The notes under the pieces were generated by a model. That model searched no databases and was not told where the DNA came from. It saw only the letters and a list, made by a program, of their open reading frames with translations. The translations under genes and the position numbers were made by a program. Positions 38,343 to 47,764 of a stretch of DNA of 64,000 nucleotides are shown piece after piece; the first letter of the stretch is position 1, and every line of letters starts with the position of its first letter. Source of the DNA: Actinomyces marmotae (lineage in GTDB: Bacteria; Actinomycetota; Actinomycetes; Actinomycetales; Actinomycetaceae); NCBI RefSeq assembly GCF_013177295.1, contig NZ_CP053642.1, forward strand, positions 992,001-1,056,000, given 5' to 3'.

Positions 38343-41300
38343 ATGGCGATCCAGCACAGCCCAGCCCCGACCGGCCCCGCCCGCGCCTGCCCCGACGACC
38401 TATGGGACATCGGCCAGCGCGCCACCGCCCGAGCCCGCCGCTGGGCCGACGCTTCCGCCCACGAGCCCGTCCCTCGCAGCGCCTCCCTCCTGGCCAGCAT
38501 CCTCGCCGACCCCGATGGCCTGGAGTTCACCACCCGCTTCACCGACGACGTCGTGCGCCCCGCCGACCTCGACGTCGCCGGGGCCGCGCTCGCCCGCCTG
38601 GCCGCCAAGCGCACCACTTTCCTGCCGAAACTGCTCGGCGCCGCCACCGGCGTCGGCGGGCGCGTGGCGCGCCTCGCCCCGCGCACCGCCGCCAGGATCG
38701 CCCGCCGCACCTTCCGCGAGCTCGTCGGCGACCTCGTCGTCGACGCCACCGAGGCAGGGCTCGGCCCCGCGCTCGCCCGCCTGCGCGAGGGCGGCAACCG
38801 CCTCAACGTCAACCTCCTGGGTGAGGCCGTCCTGGGCAACAAGGAGGCCGAGCGGCGCCTCACCCAGGTCATGGGCCTGGTCACGCGCGACGACGTCGAC
38901 TACGCCTCCGTCAAGGTCTCCGCCGTCACCGGCCCCCACAACCCCTGGGGTCATGAGGAGGTCGTCGCCCACGGCGTCGAGGCCCTCACGCCCCTGTACC
39001 GCGCCGCCCGCGACCACGGCACCTTCCTCAACCTCGACATGGAGGACTACAAGGACCTCGATCTGACCATCGAGGTCTTCACCGCCATCCTCGACCAACC
39101 CGACCTGCGCGACTACGAGGCGGGCATCGTCCTGCAGGCCTACCTGCCCGACTCCCTGGCCGCCATGGCGCGCCTCCAGGAGTGGGCCGCCGCCCGCGTC
39201 GCCTCCGGCGGGCACCGCATCAAGGTCCGCATCGTCAAGGGCGCCAACCTGTCCATGGAGCGCGTCGACGCCGAGATCCACGGCTGGGAGCCGGTCACCT
39301 GGCCCAGCAAGCAGGCTACCGACACCAACTACAAGCGGATGCTTGAGTGGGCGATGACGCCTGAGCGCCTGGCCAACATCCGCCTGGGCGTGGCCGGCCA
39401 GAACCTCTTCGACATCGCCTTCGCCTACGAGTTGCGTCAGGCCCGCGGCGCCCAGGACGACGTCGAGTTCGAGATGCTCTCCGGCATGGCCACCGGCATC
39501 GCCGAGGTCGTGCGCCGAGACGTCGGCCAGCTCCTGCTGTACGTGCCGGTGGTGGACCCCGGCGAGTTCGACGTCGCCATCTCCTACCTCGTGCGCCGTC
39601 TGGAGGAAAACGCCGCCCCCGAGAACTTCATGTCGGGCGTCTTCGACCTCGCCTCCGACCCGGCCGTCTTCGCCCGCGAGCAGCAGCGCTTCCTCGACGC
39701 CCTGGCCGACCTCGATCCGGGCGCCCCCGTGCCCGCGCCCCGACGCGCCCAGGACCGCCTCGCCGAGCAGCGAGCCCCCATTGCCGGGCCACCCGCCCCG
39801 GGCCCCCTGCCCGAGTACGTCCCCGCCACCGACTCCGACCCCGCCCTGCCCGCCAACCGCGAATGGGCGCGCCGCATCGCCGCCGCCATCCCCGGCTCGA
39901 AGCGCGGCATCGACGACGTGCGCTCCGGCGAGGCCTTCCTGGCCACCAGCGAGGACGTGGACAGCGCCATCGCCGCTCTCACGAGCGCGCACAAGGCGTG
40001 GGCGGCCCGGCCCGCCGCCGAGCGCGCCGCCATCATCGACCATGCCGGCGACATCCTCGCCGCCCGGCGGGCCGAACTCATCGAGGTGGCCGCCGCGGAG
40101 ACCGGCAAGACCATCGACCAGTCCGACCCCGAGGTCAGCGAGGCCATCGACTTCTGCCGCCACTACGCGCGGATGGCCCTGGAAGTGGCCGATCCTGACC
40201 ACCTCGTCGGCGCCCGCTTCACCCCCGCGCGGGTGACCGTCGTCGCCTCGCCCTGGAACTTCCCGCTCGCCATCCCCACCGGGGGAGTCGTGGCCGCCCT
40301 GGCCGTGGGCAGCGCCGTCGTCCTCAAACCCGCCCCGCCCGCCCGCCGCTGCGGCGCCGAGATCGTGCGTGCCCTCCACACCGCCGGGGTGCCGCGGGAG
40401 GTCCTCATGCTCGCCCCCATTGAGGACGGTGACGTCTCCCAGCACCTCGTCACCCATGAGGGTGTCGAGCGGGTCATCCTCACCGGCTCCTACGACACCG
40501 CCCGCCTCTTCCGCTCCTGGAAGCCCTCCATGCGCCTGCTGGGGGAGACCAGCGGCAAGAACGCCATCATCGTCACCCCCTCGGCCGATCCCGACCTGGC
40601 CGTGCGCGACGCCGTCGCATCGGCCTTCGGGCACGCCGGCCAGAAGTGCTCGGCCGCCTCCCTCCTCGTGCTCGTCGGCTCGGCGGGCCGCTCCGAGCGC
40701 ATCGCCCGCCAACTCGTGGACGCCACCGCCTCCCTGCGGGTCAAGGGGCCTGAGCACCTGGATGCCCAGGTGGGGCCCGTCGTCGTCCCGGATGACCCCA
40801 AGGCGCGGCGGGGGCTGACCACCCTGGGCAGCGGGGAGCACTGGGTGCTCGCCCCCAAGCATCTGGGAGGGGGCCTGTGGCGGCCGGGCATCCGCGCCGG
40901 CGTGGCCCCCGGCAGCGAGTACCACCTCACCGAGTACTTCGCGCCGGTCATCGGCATCATGCGGGTGGACACGCTCGCCGAGGCGATCGAGGTGGTCAAC
41001 GCCGTCGACTACGGGCTGACCTCCGGGCTGCAGACCCTCGATGCCGCCGAGCTCGCCCAGTGGCTGGACGGGATCGAGGCCGGCAACCTCTACGTCAACC
41101 GCGGCATCACCGGCGCCATCGTGCGGCGCCAGCCCTTCGGCGGCTGGAAGCGCTCCGCCATCGGCGCCACCACGAAGGCCGGCGGTCCCTCCTACCTGCT
41201 CGGCCTGGGGGAGGTCACCCGGGCCGAGGACGCCGAGGCTGAGGTCGCCAGCGGCTCACTGTCCGACGTCGATGAGCGCGTCGCGGGGCTCTTCGAGGCT

Positions 41301-41888
41301 GTGCGCCACGAGCTCGTCCGCGCCGACGCCGCCTGGCTGCGCCGCGCCCTGGCCGCAGACGCCGCCGCCTGGCGGGAGCGCTACGGCCAGGCGCTCGACG
41401 TCACGGGGCTGGCCTGCGAGCGCAACATCCTGCGCTACCGGCCCACCCCCGTCATCGTGCGCTCCGTGCTCGGGGTAGAGACGGTGGACCTCGTGCGCGT
41501 CCTCGCCGCGGGCGTGCTCGCCGGCGCCGACGTCGAGCTCTCCGTGGAGGCGCCACTGCAGGCGGGCCTGACCGCCGCGGCCCAGGCGGCGGGCGTGCGC
41601 GTGGAGCTCGAGCCCGAGGGGGTGTGGTCCGCCCGTCTGGCGGATCTGGGCGCCTCCCACACCCTGGGCACGCGCGTGCGCATCCTCGCCCCGCGCGGCG
41701 TGGCCGAGGCCTCTGTCTGGGAGGAGGCGACGTCGTTGACCAGCGGCAGTCCCGACGTCGCCCTCTACACGGGGGAGGTCACCCCCTGCCCGCACACCGA
41801 GTTGCTGCCCTTCCTGCGCGAGCAGTCGGTCGCGATCACGGCCCACCGCTTCGGCACGCCCCTCGACCTGGCCGCCGGCCTCATCTGA
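38343..41888 (+). CDS. putA: Bifunctional proline dehydrogenase / glutamate semialdehyde dehydrogenase
   Basis: An 1181-residue PutA oxidising proline to glutamate. The PRODH barrel (about 90-480) has RLNVNLLGEAVLG, VSAVTGPHNPWGHEEV, LNLDMEDYKDLDLT, IVLQAYLPDSLAAM and KVRIVKGANLSMERVDAEIHGW. The aldehyde dehydrogenase domain (about 540-1000) has ASPWNFPLAIPTGGVVAAL, LTGSYDTARLF, LGETSGKNAIIVTP (the general-base Glu) and GQKCSAAS (catalytic Cys). A C-terminal domain of about 180 residues follows. There is no N-terminal ribbon-helix-helix, so it is not a self-repressing PutA. It stands alone between era and leuA and interrupts the usual actinobacterial order. Confidence 0.95.
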   Translation: MAIQHSPAPTGPARACPDDLWDIGQRATARARRWADASAHEPVPRSASLLASILADPDGLEFTTRFTDDVVRPADLDVAGAALARLAAKRTTFLPKLLGAATGVGGRVARLAPRTAARIARRTFRELVGDLVVDATEAGLGPALARLREGGNRLNVNLLGEAVLGNKEAERRLTQVMGLVTRDDVDYASVKVSAVTGPHNPWGHEEVVAHGVEALTPLYRAARDHGTFLNLDMEDYKDLDLTIEVFTAILDQPDLRDYEAGIVLQAYLPDSLAAMARLQEWAAARVASGGHRIKVRIVKGANLSMERVDAEIHGWEPVTWPSKQATDTNYKRMLEWAMTPERLANIRLGVAGQNLFDIAFAYELRQARGAQDDVEFEMLSGMATGIAEVVRRDVGQLLLYVPVVDPGEFDVAISYLVRRLEENAAPENFMSGVFDLASDPAVFAREQQRFLDALADLDPGAPVPAPRRAQDRLAEQRAPIAGPPAPGPLPEYVPATDSDPALPANREWARRIAAAIPGSKRGIDDVRSGEAFLATSEDVDSAIAALTSAHKAWAARPAAERAAIIDHAGDILAARRAELIEVAAAETGKTIDQSDPEVSEAIDFCRHYARMALEVADPDHLVGARFTPARVTVVASPWNFPLAIPTGGVVAALAVGSAVVLKPAPPARRCGAEIVRALHTAGVPREVLMLAPIEDGDVSQHLVTHEGVERVILTGSYDTARLFRSWKPSMRLLGETSGKNAIIVTPSADPDLAVRDAVASAFGHAGQKCSAASLLVLVGSAGRSERIARQLVDATASLRVKGPEHLDAQVGPVVVPDDPKARRGLTTLGSGEHWVLAPKHLGGGLWRPGIRAGVAPGSEYHLTEYFAPVIGIMRVDTLAEAIEVVNAVDYGLTSGLQTLDAAELAQWLDGIEAGNLYVNRGITGAIVRRQPFGGWKRSAIGATTKAGGPSYLLGLGEVTRAEDAEAEVASGSLSDVDERVAGLFEAVRHELVRADAAWLRRALAADAAAWRERYGQALDVTGLACERNILRYRPTPVIVRSVLGVETVDLVRVLAAGVLAGADVELSVEAPLQAGLTAAAQAAGVRVELEPEGVWSARLADLGASHTLGTRVRILAPRGVAEASVWEEATSLTSGSPDVALYTGEVTPCPHTELLPFLREQSVAITAHRFGTPLDLAAGLI

Positions 41889-41910
41889 GCGCTCCCGGCC
41901 CGGCTCCGCG

Positions 41911-41954
41911 GTCTCGGCCCGGCGTTGCGCCCTCATCCTCGCGGTTCGAGGGCG
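41911..41954. repeat. 44-bp hairpin repeat, copy 2
   Basis: This matches 32851-32894 at 39 of 44 positions by eye, including the inverted repeat arms CGCCCTC (41928-41934) and GAGGGCG (41948-41954). It lies 23 bases after the putA stop, so both copies sit just behind a gene end and may work as terminators. Confidence 0.75.
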
Positions 41955-41997
41955 CAGCACCGGGCCCAGGCGGTTCCTGGGCCGCGAGGGCGCTGCG

Positions 41998-42030
41998 GAC
42001 CGGTCTCGCTCGTATTTTCGACCGGTCTCG
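41998..42030. repeat. 22-bp-period GACCGGTCTCG array, locus B (2 units)
   Basis: GACCGGTCTCG starts at 41998 and 42020, with the spacer CTCGTATTTTC. It is followed by GCGAGGGGGCGG, the same G-rich continuation as at the other loci. It lies between the hairpin repeat behind putA and the leu promoter, 35 bases before the -35. Confidence 0.85.
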
Positions 42031-42064
42031 GCGAGGGGGCGGCGGGTCCGGAGTGTGGTTTGTC

Positions 42065-42093
42065 CTGACGGGGCGTCGCTTATGGAGTACGGT
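42065..42093 (+). promoter_or_regulatory. leu operon promoter
   Basis: CTGACG (42065-42070), a 17-bp spacer and TACGGT (42088-42093), with the leuL ATG seven bases later. This has the same geometry as the trp promoter and implies a leaderless leader-peptide mRNA. Confidence 0.55.
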
Positions 42094-42100
42094 CATGACC

Positions 42101-42199
42101 ATGCCAGTGAAGCGAGCGATGCCAGCAGTGATGCCAGCGCGGAGCCGGGCCCTGCGCCCGGGCGGCGGCCTCCTGCTTAGCCGCCGCGGCGGGGCCTGA
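42101..42199 (+). CDS. leuL: Leucine leader peptide
   Basis: A 32-codon ORF ending GGGLLLSRRGGA, with three consecutive Leu codons CTC CTG CTT (42170-42178), placed 91 bases before leuA. Leu codons in a short ORF before the first committed gene of leucine synthesis fit ribosome-mediated attenuation, known for actinobacterial leuA genes. The start is inferred from the promoter. In-frame ATGs at 42095, 42119 and 42131-region would give other lengths. Confidence 0.7.
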   Translation: MPVKRAMPAVMPARSRALRPGGGLLLSRRGGA

Positions 42200-42260
42200 C
42201 AGGCCGGCACCCCGACCGCGGCGATCCGCGTTGCCAGCCGCCGGGCGCACAGCGCGCCCG
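42164..42260 (+). promoter_or_regulatory. Candidate leuA attenuator
   Basis: GGCGGC (42164-42169) and GCCGCC (42180-42185) form a stem whose ten-base loop is almost exactly the three Leu codons. CGCCGC (42182-42187) can instead pair with GCGGCG (42218-42223). A late stem CGGGCGC (42242-42248) / GCGCCCG (42254-42260) lies just before the leuA ribosome site. The alternative pairing is typical of attenuators; the late stem has no U-tract. Confidence 0.6.
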
Positions 42261-42290
42261 ATCGCCACCACTGACCCCAGGAGCTCACCC

Positions 42291-44081
42291 ATGCGCACCG
42301 CTCTCCCCGCGCCCCAGCAGCCCTCCGGCATGCCCTTCGCCAAGTACCGCCCCTTCCAGGACACCGTCATCACCGACCTGCCGGACCGGACCTGGCCCAC
42401 CAAGCGCCTCACCACCGCCCCCCGCTGGCTGTCCACCGACCTGCGCGACGGCAACCAGAGCCTCATCGAGCCCATGGGGCCCGAGGCCAAGCGCGCCATC
42501 TTCGACCTCCTCGTGCGCATCGGCTTCAAGGAGATCGAGGTCGGCTTCCCCGCTGCCTCCCAGACCGACTTCGATTTCGTGCGCAGCCTCGTCGACGACG
42601 GCGCCATCCCCGAGGACGTCACCATCTCCGTCCTCACCCAGTCCCGCGAGGACCTCATCGACCGCACCCTGGATGCCTGCGTCGGCATCCCGCGCGCCAC
42701 TGTCCACCTCTACAACGCGCTCTCCCCCCTCTTCCGGGAGGTCGTCTTCCGCATGGGCAAGGACGACATCCGCGAGCTCGCCGTCGACGGCACCCGCATG
42801 GTCATGGCCCGTGCCGAGAAGGTCCTCACCGAGGACACGATCTTCGGCTACGAGTACTCCCCGGAGATCTTCGTCGACACCGAGCGCGACTACACCCTGG
42901 AGGTCTGCGAGGCCGTCATGGGCGCCTGGGAGCCAAATGAGGACCGCGAGATCATCCTCAACCTGCCCGCCACCGTCGAGCGCGCCACCCCCAACGTCTA
43001 CGCCGACCAGATCGAGTGGGTGAGCCGCCACCTGTCCCACCGCGAGCACGTCTGCCTCTCCCTGCACAACCACAACGACCGCGGCTCGGGCGTGGCCGCC
43101 GCCGAGCTCGGCCTGCTCGCGGGCGGTCAGCGGGTCGAGGGCTGCCTCTTCGGGCACGGCGAGCGTACCGGCAACGTGGACCTCGTCACCCTGGCCCTCA
43201 ACCTCTTCAGCCAGGGCATCGACCCCATGCTCGACCTATCCGACATCGATGAGGTGCGCCGCGTCGTCGAGCGCTCCACCCAGATGGACGTCCCCCCGCG
43301 CACGCCCTACTCCGGGGACCTCGTCTACACCTCCTTCTCCGGCTCCCACCAGGACGCCATCAAGAAGGGCTTCGCCGCGCGCGCCAAGGCCGTCGAGGCC
43401 CGGCGCGCTGAGGGGCTTGAGGACGACGCCGCGGAGACCGCCGTGCCCTGGTCCATGCCCTACCTGCCCATCGACCCCCACGACGTCGGCCGCTCCTACG
43501 AGGCCGTCGTGCGCGTCAACTCCCAGTCCGGCAAGGGCGGGGTCGCCTACCTGCTCAAGAACAGGCACAACCTGGACCTGCCGCGCCGCCTCCAGATCGA
43601 GTTCTCCCGCATCATCCAGCGCCACGCCGACACCTATGGCGGCGAGATCGACGCGACGCTGCTCTGGCGCATCTTTGCCGACGAGTACCTGCCCATCGAT
43701 GCCGTCATCCACCGTGACGGACTGGAGGGCCTGGCGGCCTGGGGACGCTTCGAGCTCAAGGGCGCCACGCTCACCTCCACCCAGGATGAGGACGCGATCC
43801 TCACCGTCACGCTCACCGATGAGGGGGACGAGCGCCTGCTCACCGCCTCCGGCAACGGACCCGTGGGCGCCTTCACCACCGCCCTGGAGCAGACCGGCGT
43901 GTCCATCCGCATCCTCGACTACGCCGAGCACGCCCTGTCCGAGGGGCGCGACGCCACCGCCGCCTCCTACGTCGAATGCGAGGTGGGCGGCCAGGTCCTG
44001 TGGGGCGTCGGCCTCGACCCCTCCATCACCACCGCCTCCTTCAAGGCGATCATCTCCGCCGTCAACCGCGCCCTGCGCTGA
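42291..44081 (+). CDS. leuA: 2-isopropylmalate synthase
   Basis: A 596-residue LeuA condensing acetyl-CoA with 2-ketoisovalerate. It is of the long actinobacterial type, with [21 protein letters not shown] (metal-binding Asp, about 43-63), [66 protein letters not shown], and [11 protein letters not shown]. The C-terminal regulatory domain (about 460-596) holds [38 protein letters not shown] and probably gives Leu feedback inhibition. CAGGAG lies seven bases before the ATG at 42291. The gene appears doubly controlled, by attenuation and by allostery. Confidence 0.96.
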   Translation: MRTALPAPQQPSGMPFAKYRPFQDTVITDLPDRTWPTKRLTTAPRWLSTDLRDGNQSLIEPMGPEAKRAIFDLLVRIGFKEIEVGFPAASQTDFDFVRSLVDDGAIPEDVTISVLTQSREDLIDRTLDACVGIPRATVHLYNALSPLFREVVFRMGKDDIRELAVDGTRMVMARAEKVLTEDTIFGYEYSPEIFVDTERDYTLEVCEAVMGAWEPNEDREIILNLPATVERATPNVYADQIEWVSRHLSHREHVCLSLHNHNDRGSGVAAAELGLLAGGQRVEGCLFGHGERTGNVDLVTLALNLFSQGIDPMLDLSDIDEVRRVVERSTQMDVPPRTPYSGDLVYTSFSGSHQDAIKKGFAARAKAVEARRAEGLEDDAAETAVPWSMPYLPIDPHDVGRSYEAVVRVNSQSGKGGVAYLLKNRHNLDLPRRLQIEFSRIIQRHADTYGGEIDATLLWRIFADEYLPIDAVIHRDGLEGLAAWGRFELKGATLTSTQDEDAILTVTLTDEGDERLLTASGNGPVGAFTTALEQTGVSIRILDYAEHALSEGRDATAASYVECEVGGQVLWGVGLDPSITTASFKAIISAVNRALR

Positions 44082-44094
44082 GGCCGCCCACCGC

Positions 44095-44139
44095 GCGGCC
44101 TCCGGGGGCGCGGCGCCCCGCCTCGCCCCCGGAGGCCGC
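44095..44139 (+). terminator. Terminator hairpin after leuA
   Basis: A perfect 16-bp stem, GCGGCCTCCGGGGGCG with its complement, and a 13-base loop, 13 bases past the leuA stop. It is very GC-rich without a T-tract. Confidence 0.7.
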
Positions 44140-44161
44140 GGCGCGTGAGAGGATCTGGCCC

Positions 44162-44908
44162 GTGCAGAGGCTCTACCGTGACGAGGCCCTCGTCCTGCGC
44201 ACCCACAAGCTGGGTGAGGCCGACCGCATCATCGTCATGCTCACCCGACACCACGGACAGGTCCGGGCCGTCGCCAAGGGTGTGCGGCGCACCACCTCGC
44301 GCTTCGGCGCGCGCCTCGAACCCTTCTCCATGATCGACGTCCAGCTCCATGCCGGCCGCACCCTCGACGTCGTCACCCAGGTCGAGACCATCGACCCCTT
44401 CAGCCGCCCCATCGCCACCGACTACGCCATGTTCACCTGCGCGCAGACCATGGCCGAGACCGCCGAGCGCCTCACCGAGGACGACGGCGACCTCGGCACC
44501 GGCGAATCCCCCCAGCAGTTCCTCCTCCTCTACGGGGCCCTCGCCGCCCTGGCCCGGCGCCGCCACGCCCCCGGCCTCGTCCTCGACTCCTACCTCCTGC
44601 GCGCCCTCGCCCTGGCCGGCTGGGCGCCGTCGTGCTTCGACTGCGCCGTCTGCGGCGCCCCCGGGCCTCACACGGCCTTCCACGTCCAGGCCGGCGGCGC
44701 CGCCTGCGAGAGCTGCCGCCCCGCCGGGAGCGTCACCATCGACCCCAGCGCCATGGCGCTCATGGGGGCCCTCCTCTCCGGCGACTGGCAGCTCGCCGAT
44801 GCCTCGACCACCCGGGATCGGGCCCAGGCCTCCGGGCTCGTCTCCGCCTACACCACCTGGCACCTGGAGCGCCGCCTGCGCTCCCTCGCCCTCGTCGAAA
44901 GAGCCTGA
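44162..44908 (+). CDS. recO: DNA repair protein RecO
   Basis: A 248-residue RecO that loads RecA on SSB-coated DNA. The OB-fold N-terminus is [53 protein letters not shown]. The C-terminal helical domain has the zinc cysteines CFDCAVCG and CESCRP. The GTG at 44162 matches the conserved N-terminus. GAGGAT lies seven bases upstream, weakly supporting a leaderless start. One base separates it from the uppS ATG. Confidence 0.94.
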   Translation: MQRLYRDEALVLRTHKLGEADRIIVMLTRHHGQVRAVAKGVRRTTSRFGARLEPFSMIDVQLHAGRTLDVVTQVETIDPFSRPIATDYAMFTCAQTMAETAERLTEDDGDLGTGESPQQFLLLYGALAALARRRHAPGLVLDSYLLRALALAGWAPSCFDCAVCGAPGPHTAFHVQAGGAACESCRPAGSVTIDPSAMALMGALLSGDWQLADASTTRDRAQASGLVSAYTTWHLERRLRSLALVERA

Positions 44909-44909
44909 T

Positions 44910-45728
44910 ATGCCTCCCGCCCCCGATCCCACCGCCGCGCCCGAATCCGTTCCGCTGCACCGCGATGGGCTCATTCCCCCGGTGATCCCCGCGGCTGCGC
45001 TCCCCGAGCACGTTGCCCTCGTCATGGACGGCAACGGCCGCTGGGCCAACAGCCGGGGCCTGACCCGCACCGAGGGCCACCGGGTCGGTGAGGCCACCAT
45101 GATGGACGTCATCGCCGGCGGCGTCGAGCTCGGCGTCAAGGAGATGAGCGTCTACGCCTTCTCCACGGAGAACTGGCGGCGCAGCCCGGCCGAGGTCCGC
45201 TTCCTCATGGGCTTCACCCGCACCGTCCTGCGCGCCCAGACCGACGACCTCAACGCCTGGGGCGTGCGGGTCCGGTGGGTCGGCCGCGAGCCCAAGCTGT
45301 GGAAGTCCGTCCTCAAGGAGGTGCGCCGCGCCGAGCGCATCACCGCGGGCAACTCCACCATGGTGCTCAACATGTGCCTCAACTACGGCGGCCGAGCCGA
45401 GATCGCCGACGCCGCCCGCGCCATCGGGGAGGAGATCGCCGCCGGGCGCCTCAAGCCGGGCTCCATCACGGAGAAGACGATCCAGCGCCACCTCTACTCC
45501 CCGGCCATGCGCGACGTCGACCTCTTCATCCGCACATCCGGCGAGCAGCGCACGAGCAACTTCCTCATGTGGTCCTCGGCCTACGCCGAGCTCTACTTCA
45601 CCGATCTGCCCTGGCCCGAGTTCGATCGGGCCGAACTGTGGCGGGCCTGTGTCGCCTACGCTTCCAGGAACCGCCGTTTCGGAGGAGCGATCGACGCCGT
45701 CGCGGGCGAGCCGGAGGGCGGGCGGTAG
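44910..45728 (+). CDS. uppS: Undecaprenyl-type polyprenyl diphosphate synthase (cis)
   Basis: A 272-residue cis-prenyltransferase making the lipid carrier for cell-wall synthesis. Family motifs are intact: HVALVMDGNGRWANSRGL (Asp-Gly-Asn-Gly-Arg, about 34-51), GHRVGEATM, VYAFSTENWRRSPAEV, LNYGGRAEI, DLFIRTSGEQRTSNFLMWSSAYAELYFTDLPWPEF. In actinobacteria this gene beside recO usually makes decaprenyl- or undecaprenyl diphosphate; chain length cannot be read here. It starts one base after the recO stop. Confidence 0.95.
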   Translation: MPPAPDPTAAPESVPLHRDGLIPPVIPAAALPEHVALVMDGNGRWANSRGLTRTEGHRVGEATMMDVIAGGVELGVKEMSVYAFSTENWRRSPAEVRFLMGFTRTVLRAQTDDLNAWGVRVRWVGREPKLWKSVLKEVRRAERITAGNSTMVLNMCLNYGGRAEIADAARAIGEEIAAGRLKPGSITEKTIQRHLYSPAMRDVDLFIRTSGEQRTSNFLMWSSAYAELYFTDLPWPEFDRAELWRACVAYASRNRRFGGAIDAVAGEPEGGR

Positions 45729-45747
45729 AGCCGCGTCGGCCGCAGCC

Positions 45748-46878
45748 TCAGGGCAGCGGGCACCCGGCCCTCATCTCACCGATGAGCTGCTCGACGACGC
45801 CTCTCAGATCGGAATCGTCACGGGCCCGCCGCTGGCGCTCGTACCCGGCGCCGCCGGTGAGGATCCCCTCGACGAGCGCCAGGTCATCGGCGCACCCCAG
45901 TCGCCGCGCCACCGGCTCCAGCTCGGTGACGAGGGCGCTCAGGGACCGGCGCAAGGGCGCCTGCTCGCCGTCGGGGCTCGTCACGATGGTCGCGTCCAGC
46001 CCGTAACGGGCCGAGCGCCACTTGTTCTCCGCCAGGAACCAGCGGGGCAGGCGGGCCAGGGGGAGCCCCTCATCGAGTCGTTGCGAGGCGGACTCCACGA
46101 GGCACTGGGTGAGCGCGGCGATCGCCCGCACCTCCAGGAGGTTGGAGGAGGCGTCGCAGATCCTCGCCTCGATAGTCCCGAAACCGGGGGAGGGGCGCAC
46201 ATCCCAGCGCAACTCGTTGAAACTCTTGATCGCCCCGGCCCGCATCATCGACTCCGTGAGGTCCTCCAGCCCGTCCCAGTCGCCCGGCCAGTCCGGCAGG
46301 CCCGCGTGGGGCAGCTGGCGGAAGATCCAGGCGCGGTTGTCCGCGTAGCCGGTGTCCTCCCCATCCCAGAACGGCGAGGCCGCCGCCAGCGACTGCAAGT
46401 GGGGCAGGTGGGCGAGCAGGTGCTCGCCGATGGGCAGGACCTTGGCCCGATCCTCCACCCCCACATGCACATGGGTGCCGAAGATGAGCATCTGCCGGCC
46501 CCAGTACTGGGTGCGGTCCACCAGGGCGCCGTAGCGCTCGGACTCGGACACGCCCTGACTGGCCGGTGAGACGAAGGGATGCGTGCCCGATCCCACCAGA
46601 ACGGCCCCATGCGCCTCGACGAAGGGCGCGAGCATGTCCAGGGCGATGCCCATGTCCTCGGCGCAGCCGGCGACCGTCCGCCGGGGCCTGCTCACCAGTT
46701 CGAGGGTGTTGCGCAGCATCTCGGCATGGATCCGCCCATGGGCGGGGTGGGCGCGCGCGAGTTCGGCGAGGATCTCCGGGGCGCAGGGCATGGGGCGCAG
46801 CGTCGCGGGGTCGATGATCTGCAACTCCCACTCCACCCCGATGGTGGAGCGGGCCGAGGCGGCGAATCTCAGGGACAT
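45748..46878 (-). CDS. YbdK-type carboxylate-amine ligase (GCS2 family)
   Basis: A 376-residue member of the glutamate-cysteine ligase 2 family. It begins RFAASARSTIGVEWELQIIDPATL (the ATP/metal Glu residues), then has HAEMLRNTLELVSRPRRTV, GSGTHPF, WGRQMLIFGTHVHVGVEDRAK, FWDGEDTGYADNRAWIFRQLPHAGLP, and a late LPRWFLAENKWRSARYGLDA. Weak gamma-glutamyl ligase activity is known for YbdK; the natural product here is not known. GTAGGAGGG precedes the ATG. It lies 12 bases after an amidotransferase gene in a two-gene unit, suggesting a shared gamma-glutamyl pathway. Confidence 0.88.
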   Translation of the reverse strand: MSLRFAASARSTIGVEWELQIIDPATLRPMPCAPEILAELARAHPAHGRIHAEMLRNTLELVSRPRRTVAGCAEDMGIALDMLAPFVEAHGAVLVGSGTHPFVSPASQGVSESERYGALVDRTQYWGRQMLIFGTHVHVGVEDRAKVLPIGEHLLAHLPHLQSLAAASPFWDGEDTGYADNRAWIFRQLPHAGLPDWPGDWDGLEDLTESMMRAGAIKSFNELRWDVRPSPGFGTIEARICDASSNLLEVRAIAALTQCLVESASQRLDEGLPLARLPRWFLAENKWRSARYGLDATIVTSPDGEQAPLRRSLSALVTELEPVARRLGCADDLALVEGILTGGAGYERQRRARDDSDLRGVVEQLIGEMRAGCPLP

Positions 46879-46890
46879 GGCGGGTCCCTC

Positions 46891-47733
46891 CTACACGGCG
46901 GGAATGTGCGCGTAGCGGCTGGCGAAGGCGGTGATCAGCGCGTTGGCGCCGGTGACGTCAGCGCTGTCGCAGCGCTCGATGACGGCGGCGCGCTCCTCGG
47001 GTGGGTAGTAGGCGCCCCCGTACTGGGCGATGCGGATGCGCATGCCCTCGGTGGTGATCTCCGGGTGGAACTGGGTGCCGTAGACGTGCTCGCCCCAGCG
47101 GGCCATCTGCACCTGGCAGGTGGTGCCGGTCAGCAGGACCGTCCCGCCGCCGGGAAGGGTGCCATCGGGCCCGAGGGCGAGGGAGTCGGCGTGCCCCACA
47201 TAGCCCCGCAGCGCCGCGGGGAGTCTGCCCGCGACCGGGTCGGCGAGCCCGGCCTCGGTGGGGCTCAGGTGCGGCGCGCTCAGGTCCTCGCCCTGGGCGC
47301 TCGTGAGGCTGCCGCCCAGGGCGAGGCCGATCGCCTGGAGGCCGAAGCACAGGGCGAGGGTGGGCCGGTCCTCAGCCACGAGCCTGGCGGCCAGCGCCAC
47401 GACGCGGCGGCGCATGCGCTCCAGCGCCGCCAGCCCGCCGGCGGGAGGATGGGCGGCGTCGTGGGCCGGATCGGGGCGGATGCCGAAGGGGGAGCCCGTG
47501 ATCGCCACCGCCCAGTAGCGGTCCAGGTCGATGTCCTCGGGCTCGGGGGCGCCCGCCTCCAGGAGGTGGATGGTCTCGATGCCGCGCTCGGGGTCGAGGC
47601 CGCCCCACTCGATGAGCGTGGCGAGCTCGTCGTCGGCGATGGGCCCGGGCTCGCGGCACACGGCCACGAGCAGGGGGCGCGCGGGGACGGGGCTGTCAGC
47701 ACGGGGGGAATGGCCCAGGCGCTCGTCGATCAT
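46891..47733 (-). CDS. Class I glutamine amidotransferase-like protein
   Basis: A 280-residue protein of the GATase1 fold. The nucleophile elbow is LALCFGLQAIGLALGG (Cys about 129) and the His/Glu pair is in YGTQFHPEITTEGM. The region YWAVAITGSPFGIRPD also fits. Such stand-alone proteins include GuaA-like domains and gamma-glutamyl hydrolases. There is no synthetase domain, and the neighbouring YbdK-type ligase suggests gamma-glutamyl metabolism. The ATG at 47733 follows AGGAGG; a TTG just before it is a less likely start. Its 5' end abuts the remnant of a metal permease. Confidence 0.82.
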   Translation of the reverse strand: MIDERLGHSPRADSPVPARPLLVAVCREPGPIADDELATLIEWGGLDPERGIETIHLLEAGAPEPEDIDLDRYWAVAITGSPFGIRPDPAHDAAHPPAGGLAALERMRRRVVALAARLVAEDRPTLALCFGLQAIGLALGGSLTSAQGEDLSAPHLSPTEAGLADPVAGRLPAALRGYVGHADSLALGPDGTLPGGGTVLLTGTTCQVQMARWGEHVYGTQFHPEITTEGMRIRIAQYGGAYYPPEERAAVIERCDSADVTGANALITAFASRYAHIPAV

Positions 47734-47764
47734 CAACTGCCTCCTGATGGCGGGTTGCGGGGCG

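Noticed and set aside
41624..42100. ORF upstream of leuL in the same frame
   Set aside because: Its first part is an out-of-frame shadow of the putA end and crosses repeats; only the last 32 codons make sense, as a leader peptide.
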